Below are positions 1 to 6,866 of a stretch of DNA of 9,268 nt, piece after piece (position 1 is the first letter of the stretch; the number at the start of each line of letters is the position of its first letter). This stretch comes from Opitutia bacterium. Its GTDB lineage: Bacteria > Verrucomicrobiota > Verrucomicrobiia > Opitutales > Seribacteraceae. The notes below the pieces were generated by a model. The model was given only the letters and a program-made list of their open reading frames with translations, was not told the origin of the DNA and did not search any database. The position numbers were made by a program, and so were the translations under genes. The stretch covers positions 1 through 9,268 of the forward strand of contig JABHOU010000420.1 in NCBI GenBank assembly GCA_018695085.1, given 5' to 3'.

Positions 1-753
1 CACGGCGATTACCGTGCAAACAATATGATGAACCGTATTGCGCCTGTTCGGGATTCACTCGATTTCATGGACGACGTAAACGAGATGGAGTCTGGTCAAA
101 TTTACAATGTTCTTCGTTTTGAGCAACCCCAGACCATTGCTTTTGTTTTGGCTAACGTTGATTCAGATAAAAGTTCCGAGGTGTTGCTCATGATGGCTCC
201 GCACATCCAAGAGCAGGTTATCGAACGCATAGGTTCGATGGAGACTACTCCTACGGAGCAAGTTCAACTCGTTGCCGATACCCTTGGTCAGCGGATGAGT
301 AAGAAGGAACAGTCGCCACGTGTGAAGACTGGTGGAGTGAAGGCGGCTGCCGATCTGTTGAACTGGTTCGACAAAGAGGATGGCAAGGAACTTCTGAAAA
401 ACCTCGAGAAGCGAAACCCAAAACTTGGCTCTTCTATTCGTCAGCGCATGTTCCGCTTTGAGGATCTTGTGCGTCTCAGCCCCGGCGACGTCGGCAAAGT
501 CGTCAAGGAAGTTGATCAGGATGATCTTATTGTTGCTCTGAAGAACGCTTCTCACGAACTCAAAAAGCTTATTTATACGACCATGTCCAAAAGGGCGGTC
601 GAGGCGTTGGAAGAACAACTCGAATTCCTTGGGCCGAAACGTCTTTCCGAAGTCGAAGCAGCTCAGGATCGAGTCATTCAGGTCGTTCGTGAACTTGAGG
701 AGGATGAGGAAATTATTCTGGATACCGGAGGAGGCGACGTTGTCGTACAGTAA
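1..753 (+). CDS. fliG: Flagellar motor switch protein FliG, 5'-truncated by the window edge
   Basis: FliG is the rotor protein that couples the MS ring to FliM and receives torque from the stator. The frame is open from base 1, so the 5' end is outside the window. About 250 codons are present against a usual 330-340, and the N-terminal MS-ring-binding domain is missing. Residue numbers count from base 1. The middle domain has the FliM-binding EHPQ motif as EQPQ (41-44), followed by TIAFVLANV. A TGGVKAAADLLN hinge segment and then MFRFEDL open the C-terminal domain. Torque-helix residues can be aligned to E. coli: ALK K181 (K264), MSKR R198 (R281) and GPKR R214 (R297) are kept, while D288 and D289 become E205 and Q206. 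The methionines at 25 and 28 are internal, not starts. The Gly-rich tail overlaps the fliH ribosome binding site. Identification is very secure. Confidence 0.96.
   Translation, partial: HGDYRANNMMNRIAPVRDSLDFMDDVNEMESGQIYNVLRFEQPQTIAFVLANVDSDKSSEVLLMMAPHIQEQVIERIGSMETTPTEQVQLVADTLGQRMSKKEQSPRVKTGGVKAAADLLNWFDKEDGKELLKNLEKRNPKLGSSIRQRMFRFEDLVRLSPGDVGKVVKEVDQDDLIVALKNASHELKKLIYTTMSKRAVEALEEQLEFLGPKRLSEVEAAQDRVIQVVRELEEDEEIILDTGGGDVVVQ
727..734 (+). promoter_or_regulatory. Ribosome binding site of fliH (GGAGGAGG)
   Basis: A near-perfect Shine-Dalgarno sequence, GGAGGAGG, lies inside the last codons of fliG, 5 bases before a TTG codon at 740. It fixes the fliH start at that TTG. The same bases encode the glycines of the fliG tail. 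Confidence 0.8.
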
Positions 754-1417
754 GGTCATTTCTTTTCCTGAACCCCCGAAGGCGTTTACGGTCGGTTTTG
801 TTGGCGACCCTCCAGTTCCTGCTGGAGACGTAGCCGAAAATTCTCGGATTGCCCTAGAGCAAGGGAAGTCCGAGACCACCGCATTCTATCAAGAGGAAAT
901 TAGGAAACTTCGCTCCGAGTATGGTCAGAGGCAGAAGGACTTGCTCTCGGCGACTCAAGCTAAAGTGGATGATGTGTTGTCCGAACTTGATCGCCGTTTG
1001 CCGGATTTAGTTATCGGTCTTGCCGAACGGGTTCTAGGGCAGACGCCATTGGATCGTGAAACCGTGGAAGCCATCGTCAAAAATATGGTGGCAGAATTTT
1101 CCAATGATGATGAAAAGCTCGAAGTTTATCTTTGCGCCGATGACTTGAATCTACTCAAGGCTTTTGCCCGTGAGGATGAAGAACCTGCTCCAACCGAAGC
1201 AGAGGGAGAGGAAAGCGGTTTTGCGGGAGCTATCGCAGGTATTTTCGAGGGACTGGATGGTGATGATGCCTTACTCGAAGGCTATCCTAATGTTAGTTTT
1301 CATGAAGACCCCACTCTTTCTCGTGGCGATTGCCAAATCAAAAGTCGTTTTGGCCTTCTCGACGGACGTGTAGCTACAAAGCTTCGCAAATTTGAAACCG
1401 AACTCAAGGGAGAATGA
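740..1417 (+). CDS. fliH: Flagellar assembly protein FliH, regulator of the export ATPase
   Basis: FliH forms the peripheral stalk that dimerises, binds FliI and docks it at the export gate and C ring. I place the start at TTG 740, giving 225 residues beginning MSYSKVISFPEPPKAF, because GGAGGAGG lies 5 bases upstream. It overlaps fliG by 14 bases. A longer reading from an ATG at 629 would extend deep into fliG and is unlikely. Residues about 40-90 are charged and helical (RKLRSEYGQRQKDLLSATQA), matching the FliH coiled coil. The C-terminal half has the FliH/AtpE-like pattern LPDLVIGLAERVLG and ends in GDCQIKSRFGLLDGRV, typical of the family. An acidic stretch at about 145-181 interrupts the C-terminal domain. 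There is no tryptophan, so the N-terminal Trp motif that E. coli FliH uses to contact FlhA/FliN is absent. The stop overlaps the fliI start as ATGA. Confidence 0.9.
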   Translation: MSYSKVISFPEPPKAFTVGFVGDPPVPAGDVAENSRIALEQGKSETTAFYQEEIRKLRSEYGQRQKDLLSATQAKVDDVLSELDRRLPDLVIGLAERVLGQTPLDRETVEAIVKNMVAEFSNDDEKLEVYLCADDLNLLKAFAREDEEPAPTEAEGEESGFAGAIAGIFEGLDGDDALLEGYPNVSFHEDPTLSRGDCQIKSRFGLLDGRVATKLRKFETELKGE

Positions 1418-2736
1418 TTGCTTCCATTGGAGATCGTCTCGATTTGATGGAGACCGGCATTCGCGGGGCTCGGCCAGCGGACAAAGTGGGGTCCGTCCGA
1501 CGCGTCACCGGCCTAATCATTGAGTCCGAGGGCCCTGAGGTAAGCATTGGTCAAACCTGTGCCATTACCTCATCGCGCCACGATGAGCGTACGGAGGCCG
1601 AGGTTGTTGGTTTTCGAGACAATATGGTTCTGCTCATGGCTTTGGAAAGCGTTCATCGCATTCACCCAGGTTGTCAAGTGACGGCGAAACCGAACAGCAA
1701 CGAGGTTCCTTGCGGTTCGGCTTTGTTGGGGCGAGTAATCGACGGTATGGGGCGTCCACTTGACGGCAAGGGGCCTTTGCGAGCCACATCTCGTGAAGGA
1801 TTCTTCGCCGAACCGCCGAATCCTCTTTCTCGTGCTTTGATTCGGCAGCCTTTTGGTACGGGAATTAAGGCGATAGATTCTTTTGTTCCTCTCGGTCGTG
1901 GGCAAAGGATCGGTATTTTCGCTGGTTCCGGTGTGGGTAAATCAATCTTGCTTGGCATGGTTGCTCGCGGGTCGGAGGCAGACGTCAATGTGATTTCTTT
2001 GGTCGGAGAACGTGGTCGTGAGCTTAGAGAATTCGTAGAGAACGATTTGGGACCTGAGGGCTTGGCTAAATCCGTTATCGTGATTTCCACTTCGGATCAA
2101 CCCGCCCCCATGCGTATCAGAGCTTCCATTCTTGCGACTGCCATAGCGGAAGGTTTTAGGGACGAGGGTTCGAATGTTCTTCTATTGATGGATTCCGTGA
2201 CTCGTTTTGCAATGGCTCAGCGAGAAATTGGTTTGGCGGTAGGCGAACCTCCCGCCTCTCGTGGATATGTCCCTTCTGTCTTTTCCATTTTGCCGAGGCT
2301 CTTGGAACGAACGGGAATGAGTGATGCAGGTGCCATTACAGCAATCTATACCGTACTGGTGGAAGGTGATGATATGAATGAGCCTGTTGCTGACGCAGTT
2401 CGCGGTTTTTTGGACGGTCATATAGTCCTTAGTCGCAAGCTCGCTAACGCCAATCATTTCCCTGCCGTAGATGTTTTGCGCAGTGTCAGTCGCTTGGATC
2501 GAGCAGTTTGCACAGAGGAAGAAATGTCCCTTATCTCCGAGGCTCGCGATTTGCTTGCTCTTTACCGCCACAATGAAGACCTCATCAATGTTGGAGCCTA
2601 TGTGAAGAACTCAAATCCTCGCATCGATCTTGCCATCGAGAAATATCCCGGAGTGGAAAACTTTCTGAAGCAACGCTATGATGATCTCCAAACTCGCGAG
2701 GAAGCCTTTAAAAGCCTTTCGGCAATATTCTCGTGA
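1414..2736 (+). CDS. fliI: Flagellum-specific export ATPase FliI
   Basis: FliI is the hexameric cytoplasmic ATPase of the flagellar type III export apparatus, homologous to the F1 beta subunit. It helps unfold and deliver substrates. The 440 residues match the usual 430-460. Visible motifs: Walker A AGSGVGKS at 170-177 with K176; the catalytic glutamate E199 in VGERGRE; Walker B VLLLMDS at 255-261 with D260; and the F/T3SS ATPase signature PAVDVLRSVSRL in the C-terminal third. The QREIGLAVGEPPASRGYVPS segment is also typical of FliI/SctN enzymes. The ATG overlaps the fliH stop as ATGA. The purine stretch AAGGGAGA lies immediately before the ATG, unusually close for a Shine-Dalgarno, so initiation probably relies on coupling to fliH. 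A start at ATG 1447 is possible but less likely. All catalytic residues seem intact. Confidence 0.98.
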   Translation: MIASIGDRLDLMETGIRGARPADKVGSVRRVTGLIIESEGPEVSIGQTCAITSSRHDERTEAEVVGFRDNMVLLMALESVHRIHPGCQVTAKPNSNEVPCGSALLGRVIDGMGRPLDGKGPLRATSREGFFAEPPNPLSRALIRQPFGTGIKAIDSFVPLGRGQRIGIFAGSGVGKSILLGMVARGSEADVNVISLVGERGRELREFVENDLGPEGLAKSVIVISTSDQPAPMRIRASILATAIAEGFRDEGSNVLLLMDSVTRFAMAQREIGLAVGEPPASRGYVPSVFSILPRLLERTGMSDAGAITAIYTVLVEGDDMNEPVADAVRGFLDGHIVLSRKLANANHFPAVDVLRSVSRLDRAVCTEEEMSLISEARDLLALYRHNEDLINVGAYVKNSNPRIDLAIEKYPGVENFLKQRYDDLQTREEAFKSLSAIFS

Positions 2737-3182
2737 GAGCTTTTCATTTCCGGTTGCAAACCTTGCTCAACCTTCGAGAAATGGCTCGCGAGGAAGCACT
2801 ATCCACTTATGCGAATGCAATTCGCCAGCGCGAGCTGAATGAGAAAAGGCTTACCGATTGCAAAAGTCGTCTGGATGAATTGCGTGAGGCAGTTGCTGCC
2901 TGTAGAAGAGAGAGCTTTACGGGTGCAGAACAAGCCAACTTTCAGCAAGCTGTGAATCTTGCAAAAGAGCACCTGCTAAGACAGAGAAACAAACTGAAGC
3001 GTGCCAAGGGAGTTGAGGAAAAGGCCCGAACGTCCTATGTTAAGGCGGATGGAGAAGAGAAAAGCTTAACAAACCTCAAAGAACGCAGACAGGAAGACCA
3101 TTTTCAGTTTGAATTAAAAAAAGAGGAACGCGAACTGGAAGATGTGATCACAGCTAGATACGGTCTCAAACCTACAACCTGA
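2733..3182 (+). CDS. fliJ: Flagellar export protein FliJ
   Basis: FliJ is the small coiled-coil stalk of the export ATPase, equivalent to the F1 gamma subunit. It sits in the FliI ring and contacts FlhA and export chaperones. The product is 149 residues, close to the usual 140-150. It opens with the family pattern FRFRLQTLLNLRE-like (here FHFRLQTLLNLREMAREEA) and is almost entirely charged helix with heptad-like spacing, with few prolines except at the C terminus (GLKPTT). The start is GTG, overlapping the fliI stop as GTGA. No Shine-Dalgarno is visible, so translation is probably coupled to fliI. Position directly after fliI is the standard arrangement. FliJ sequences diverge strongly, so the call rests on the N-terminal pattern, size, helical character and neighbour. 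Confidence 0.92.
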   Translation: MRAFHFRLQTLLNLREMAREEALSTYANAIRQRELNEKRLTDCKSRLDELREAVAACRRESFTGAEQANFQQAVNLAKEHLLRQRNKLKRAKGVEEKARTSYVKADGEEKSLTNLKERRQEDHFQFELKKEERELEDVITARYGLKPTT

Positions 3183-3190
3183 TACAACCT

Positions 3191-3841
3191 ATGAATGTAC
3201 CGCCAGCAATAATTATCGCCGTAGCCGTCCTTTTGTCGTTCGTCGGATCGGGTGCTCTTGTGTTGATGAACAAGGATGCGCTTTTCAAGGAAAAGCCTGA
3301 AATCAAGGCCGAATTCACCAGTGTGGAGTTCGATGCGGACGACACTAGCTATTCGCCACAGGAAACTCACTCTATGAATCAACTCTCGAAAGAGTTGAAT
3401 GCCCTTAAGGAGGAATTACTTGAGCGTCAACGAGAGCAAGACGCTCGTGAATCAGCCATAGCTCTTGATTTTCAAGAACTAGGAAAGCAGAAAAAAGAAC
3501 TTGAAGATCTGAGATCGAACTTGATGAGCGAAATGAAAAGTTTTCGTGATCAGCAAAATACGGAGCTAGATGGGGAAGGCTTGAAAATCGCCAAGGACGC
3601 GGCGAAGCGTTGGATTGAAATGGGGCCAGAAGTGGCGACCAAGGAATTGCAACAATGGAATCTGAACGGTAAGTTCGAGGAAGCGTTGACGATCTTTGAA
3701 TTGATGAAAGCCGAAGAAAAAGCTCCTATGGTTGCCTTCATGCACAATAGCGACGATGATGATCTTATACAGTTGGCCAATGCATTGACCATGCGGGATC
3801 GCACTCTTGCCCCCACGGGTTTGGGGACTGGTGCAAATTGA
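3191..3841 (+). CDS. Membrane-anchored coiled-coil protein, MotE/MgtE-N-like, between fliJ and fliK
   Basis: I do not recognise this as a named textbook gene. The 216-residue product has one N-terminal hydrophobic segment (about 5-26, IIIAVAVLLSFVGSGALVLM), a polar linker (about 27-60), a long charged coiled coil (about 62-125) and a compact C-terminal helical domain (about 126-200) including AAKRWIEMGPEVATKELQQW and ALTIFELMKAEEKAPMVAFM. This layout matches proteins often found between fliJ and fliK and annotated MotE or MgtE-N domain, where a periplasmic coiled coil and FliG-like helical domain act as a chaperone or partner of motor or export components. The C-terminal domain match is weak by eye. 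The start is ATG 3191, 8 bases after fliJ, without a visible Shine-Dalgarno. The last codons overlap the likely fliK start. The location strongly suggests a flagellar role; the precise function is inference. Confidence 0.7.
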   Translation: MNVPPAIIIAVAVLLSFVGSGALVLMNKDALFKEKPEIKAEFTSVEFDADDTSYSPQETHSMNQLSKELNALKEELLERQREQDARESAIALDFQELGKQKKELEDLRSNLMSEMKSFRDQQNTELDGEGLKIAKDAAKRWIEMGPEVATKELQQWNLNGKFEEALTIFELMKAEEKAPMVAFMHNSDDDDLIQLANALTMRDRTLAPTGLGTGAN

Positions 3842-4880
3842 TCGGGTTCCTGTTGTGCAAGTTTCTCCTTCAAGCATCGCCGCGAACTCGGCTTCATCAG
3901 CACCGGTGTTGCCACCTGCCTCGCAAAGCTCCACTGTAGGATCATTCGGTAGTTTTTGGTTGCCCGGAGATGCAGAAGCAATGAGGGGGCGTGGACCTAC
4001 TTCTAGTCGGCAAAGGCAATCCGGAGGGAATCAGCAAGGGAAGAGTGGCGGGGGCACCGATCCGGAAGTCACCAATCTTAAGCAAACTTTGCACAGCGCT
4101 CGTGGAACAGCGAAGCAGGCGTCAGCTACATCTAACGACAAAGTTTTTAATTCTCCCAAGCAAAAATCAGCCAACATTCACCGCGGAGACTCAAAACTTT
4201 TATCTAAACTTCCGAAACCGAAGATTCATCCAGCTAGACTGCAGACACAGATCAATCGTGGGCTCGCCACGGTTCGCCCAGCAGACAGTTTATCCTCGAA
4301 CATTCTCGTTAAGTCACGGAGTCCGATGCAAGAAGCTAGTGTTTCTGAAAAAGGAGATAAGCATGTTCACCCTGATCACCAAGGGGATACGAATGATGGA
4401 AGGCGGCATGGCGCGAAACGTGCTCAACAAAAGTCAATGTCCGATTCAATTGCCAACAAATCAACAACCAAAGTGATCGACCGATTTGAGTTTCAAGGCA
4501 TCGCTGACGAAAAGGTTAATGGTACGGTCTCTTCTCCGATAGGGCAAATTGCATCAGGTCAAATCTCCGTACCCGAGAATTTACGTCCTGTGTTGCCTGT
4601 TCTTACGGCACGAGTCGCAGTCTTGTCACGGGATGGGCGACGAGTTGCCCGTTTTGCTTTGGATTTGCCCGGTGGCAGTAAACTTGGCGTGAAGGTTGAG
4701 CTTGCCGGCAAGAAGGTTCGGCTTTCTTTCATCACTTCGGATCAGGAATTACGCAAATCTCTTCGCTCGGGTTCGGGCCCCATCGCCGATTCATTGGCAG
4801 CCTTTGGTTTTAGTTGCGAGGGTTGCCTGGTGGCATCCAGCTATCACGAGCTTGGAGATTCCGTTTCCAAAGCGGCTTGA
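3831..4880 (+). CDS. fliK: Flagellar hook-length control protein FliK
   Basis: FliK is the secreted molecular ruler that measures hook length and switches FlhB export specificity. The N-terminal two thirds is low-complexity, rich in Ser, Pro, Gln, Lys and Gly and without a hydrophobic core, as usual for the ruler part. The C-terminal part (about 255-340) fits the Flg_hook domain: LTARVAVLSRDGRRVARFAL, then LGVKVELAGKKVRLSFITSD, then ELRKSLRSGSGPIADSLAAFG. Length is about 349 residues, within the family range. I chose GTG 3831, preceded by GGGGA at 3823-3827 and overlapping the previous gene by 11 bases. TTG 3807 and GTG 3855 are alternatives. An unusual CxxC (C329, C332) sits near the end of the C-terminal domain. 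The ruler region has no recognisable sequence motif, so the assignment depends on the C-terminal domain and on position before flgD. Confidence 0.85.
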   Translation: MQIDRVPVVQVSPSSIAANSASSAPVLPPASQSSTVGSFGSFWLPGDAEAMRGRGPTSSRQRQSGGNQQGKSGGGTDPEVTNLKQTLHSARGTAKQASATSNDKVFNSPKQKSANIHRGDSKLLSKLPKPKIHPARLQTQINRGLATVRPADSLSSNILVKSRSPMQEASVSEKGDKHVHPDHQGDTNDGRRHGAKRAQQKSMSDSIANKSTTKVIDRFEFQGIADEKVNGTVSSPIGQIASGQISVPENLRPVLPVLTARVAVLSRDGRRVARFALDLPGGSKLGVKVELAGKKVRLSFITSDQELRKSLRSGSGPIADSLAAFGFSCEGCLVASSYHELGDSVSKAA

Positions 4881-4906
4881 TTTGAATTTCAACCTAATTT
4901 TAAAAT
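4877..4906 (+). promoter_or_regulatory. Possible internal sigma70-like promoter before flgD
   Basis: The 41-base gap between fliK and flgD is markedly AT-rich. TTGATT (4877-4882) and TAAAAT (4901-4906) are separated by 18 bases, a spacing compatible with a housekeeping -35/-10 pair. AT-rich gaps yield such matches by chance, and a flagellar operon could use other sigma factors, so this is only a candidate. Confidence 0.2.
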
Positions 4907-4921
4907 TTAGCGATTTTGCAA

Positions 4922-5374
4922 ATGATTGAAGCAGCATTAACAACACCCAAAGCAGACGCAAACCCTCGGGCAGACGCGTTCTCCGCAAATTCTTCAAGCA
5001 GCAGTAGCAATACGATGGGCATGGAGGATTTTCTTCAATTGCTCACTACTCAAATTGCCAACCAAGATCCGCTCGAACCTATGAAGGATACGGAGTTTAT
5101 CTCGCAGATGGCGAATGTGGCATCGCTGGAGAATCAGCAAAAGTTTACACAAAGCTTCACTCAGTTTGCCGAATCCCAAAGCGAGGTCGCCGCCCAAGCC
5201 TATCTTGGCCGCAAGGTGACGATCGAAACTGATACCGGTGACCGCACTTCTGCCGTTGCTGATGCTGTAGAGCGTTCTGATGATGGCCAGATTACTGTAA
5301 CTGTCGATGGTAAGTCGTATCCCATTGCAAATATAGTTAGGGTCGAACTAGTCGAGGAATCTGCTTCCAAATAG
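4922..5374 (+). CDS. flgD: Flagellar hook assembly (cap) protein FlgD
   Basis: FlgD forms the scaffold cap at the tip of the growing hook and is needed for hook subunit polymerisation. The N-terminal core is highly typical: MEDFLQLLTTQIANQDPLEP followed by MKDTEFISQMANVASLEN. A Ser/Ala-rich, disordered leader (SANSSSSSSNTMG) precedes it, as expected for the export signal. The C-terminal part, AYLGRKVTIETDTGD to YPIANIVRVELVEE, looks like the tudor-like domain only. At 150 residues this is a short FlgD, lacking the Fn3/Ig-like insert of the 230-residue enterobacterial protein. I chose ATG 4922; TTG 4916 is in frame but adds only two residues, and ATG 5014 or 5020 would remove the leader. No clear Shine-Dalgarno is visible. 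It lies 41 bases after fliK and 33 before the hook gene. Confidence 0.95.
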   Translation: MIEAALTTPKADANPRADAFSANSSSSSSNTMGMEDFLQLLTTQIANQDPLEPMKDTEFISQMANVASLENQQKFTQSFTQFAESQSEVAAQAYLGRKVTIETDTGDRTSAVADAVERSDDGQITVTVDGKSYPIANIVRVELVEESASK

Positions 5375-5407
5375 CCTAATTCTCATAATTCGAATCCACA
5401 TGGTAAT

Positions 5408-6259
5408 ATGATAGCTTCCTTACATAATGGAGTGACTGCGTTAAAGAGTCTTACTCAAGGGCTTCAAACACTTGGGAACAATATTGCGAATGTTAATTCT
5501 CTCGGCTATAAGGCGTCTCGTGTGAATTACTCCGACAATTTTTATCTTCATATTCAAGATGCTGAGTCTAATGGTGATGGTGGCCCTCGTAATCAATTGC
5601 AGCAGTTCGGTACTGGCGTTCATGTCGGCTCGATAACCTCAAACTTCAATCAAGGTACCGTAGATGTCACGGGACTTGATCTTGACTTGGCCATCGAAGG
5701 AGGAGCACTCCCCAACGCAGGCGGCTTTTTCGAGGTAACCGACTCTGCCACTGGGGAACTATTTTACACTCGAGCTGGTTCATATGAAACAAATGCCGCT
5801 GGAGTGGTAGTGACACGAGACAGATTTCGATATCAACTTCAAGGTCAAGACGGTGCATTGCTCCTAGGAGCACAAGCTGACGAGACTTTACTTGCCCGCC
5901 GAGTGGAGGAAGACGGCAAAATCAATCTTCTTGTGAATAAGGAAGGCCAAGACACTCTTCGTGCAGCCGGTCAAGTTAAACTCGTAAACTTTTCTGCACC
6001 GCAATATCTCCGCCGTGTCGGTAATGGTTACTTTTCAAACGGTTTGGCGGGGCAAGACATTGCAGGAAAGTTGGATAATCCTTTGCCTACGATCGGCTCA
6101 AACGGCAAAATTCGACAATACGCCCTTGAACTTTCGAATGTGGATCTTACTAACGAGTTTGCATCCATGATCACCCACCAACGCTCTTTTCAAGCTGGCT
6201 CCCGTGTGGTCACCACATCTGATATGATTCTCTCGGAAGCCGTTAACTTGAAACGATAA
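5408..6259 (+). CDS. flgE: Short flagellar hook protein, FlgE/F/G family, probably FlgE
   Basis: This is an axial protein of the hook/rod family, exported and assembled under the FlgD cap. The N-terminal D0 region has the family signature LQTLGNNIANVNSLGYKASR. A central stretch, DLDLAIEGG to FYTRAGSYETNAAG, is the shared FlgE/F/G core. The C-terminal D0 region LELSNVDLTNEFASMITHQR is followed by SFQAGSRVVTTSDMIL, closer to FlgE (NEFxxMIxxQRxFQA, VVTTSDM) than to FlgG. The 283-residue length is nearer FlgG or FlgF (about 250-260) than the E. coli hook protein (about 400), meaning the outer variable domain is missing or tiny. Position straight after flgD supports FlgE. A rod protein or a second hook-like protein is the alternative. 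The start is ATG 5408 with no strong Shine-Dalgarno. Confidence 0.85.
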   Translation: MIASLHNGVTALKSLTQGLQTLGNNIANVNSLGYKASRVNYSDNFYLHIQDAESNGDGGPRNQLQQFGTGVHVGSITSNFNQGTVDVTGLDLDLAIEGGALPNAGGFFEVTDSATGELFYTRAGSYETNAAGVVVTRDRFRYQLQGQDGALLLGAQADETLLARRVEEDGKINLLVNKEGQDTLRAAGQVKLVNFSAPQYLRRVGNGYFSNGLAGQDIAGKLDNPLPTIGSNGKIRQYALELSNVDLTNEFASMITHQRSFQAGSRVVTTSDMILSEAVNLKR

Positions 6260-6273
6260 CCGAATCTCAAACC

Positions 6274-6277
6274 AAGG
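6274..6277 (+). promoter_or_regulatory. Ribosome binding site of fliL
   Basis: AAGG lies 7 bases before ATG 6285, in the 25-base gap after the hook gene. It is a modest but well-spaced Shine-Dalgarno that supports the chosen fliL start. Confidence 0.45.
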
Positions 6278-6284
6278 TATCGTT

Positions 6285-6818
6285 ATGTGTGCACAAATCG
6301 ACGAACTTCCAGATAGTCAAGACACTCCTGCTAAAAGTGGCGGCGGCAATTTGCTCCCTGTCCTTCTTGCGATCATCCTCGCTCCCTTGATATCTGCGGG
6401 AGCTACCTATTTCATTATAAACTCACTCAAACCTAAGGAGACTGAGAAACCGATAATTACTGAAGGTGGTCAACCGTTGGACATCGAACCATCGGGAGAT
6501 GAAAAATTCTATGAACTCAAGGATTTAATAACTAATCTAGGCGGGCCGGTTAAGGCTAGGTATATTGACATTCAGCTTAAGATGGAAGGGCTTGCGGGAG
6601 ACTTTGAGAAAATTCTCGAGCAAAATGAACACCGTATTAGAGACAAAGCTCTTACCATACTTGGAAACTACACTTACGAAGATGCCCAACTGGATGGTTT
6701 TCAAGAGCGTGTTCGAGTTGATCTTAAAAAAGGTTTTTCCAGCGTTTTGCGAAAATATCGTGATGGGGAAAGCGATCTCATTCGGCAGATTTACTTTACG
6801 CAATTTGTAATTCAATAA
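6285..6818 (+). CDS. fliL: Flagellar basal body-associated protein FliL
   Basis: FliL is a single-pass inner-membrane protein that surrounds or stabilises the stator units and supports torque generation. The 177-residue product has a short cytoplasmic N terminus, one membrane segment at about 23-45 (LLPVLLAIILAPLISAGATY) and a periplasmic domain. The family features are visible: FYELKDLITNLGG, ARYIDIQLKMEG, RIRDKALTILGNYTYEDAQ and the C-terminal IRQIYFTQFVIQ ending. Length is typical. The start is ATG 6285 with AAGG at a good spacing. It follows the hook gene by 25 bases and precedes fliM by 48. The periplasmic domain is a stomatin-like fold in solved FliL structures, which is family knowledge rather than visible here. 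Confidence 0.95.
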   Translation: MCAQIDELPDSQDTPAKSGGGNLLPVLLAIILAPLISAGATYFIINSLKPKETEKPIITEGGQPLDIEPSGDEKFYELKDLITNLGGPVKARYIDIQLKMEGLAGDFEKILEQNEHRIRDKALTILGNYTYEDAQLDGFQERVRVDLKKGFSSVLRKYRDGESDLIRQIYFTQFVIQ

Positions 6819-6866
6819 TTATTGGATTTTTTAATCTCTTAAATCTGGCTAACCCAATTTAGACTT

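Noticed and set aside
629..739. Longer fliH reading from ATG 629
   Set aside because: It would overlap fliG by over 120 bases and has no Shine-Dalgarno, whereas TTG 740 has GGAGGAGG at ideal spacing.
163..879. Long open frame on the - strand (238 codons)
   Set aside because: It lies antisense to fliG and fliH, shows no recognisable domain, and is explained by the coding bias of the + strand genes.
3550..3981. Two overlapping - strand open frames opposite the MotE-like gene and fliK
   Set aside because: No ribosome binding site, no family pattern, and fully antisense to better-supported genes.
3991..4476. 161-codon + strand open frame within fliK
   Set aside because: It is in another frame of the low-complexity FliK ruler region. 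The FliK frame continues through to a clear Flg_hook domain, so this is a shadow rather than a gene or frameshift.
6819..6866. AT-rich 48-base gap with a T run, considered as a terminator before fliM
   Set aside because: There is no stable GC-rich hairpin before the T run, and the flanking genes clearly belong to the same cluster.
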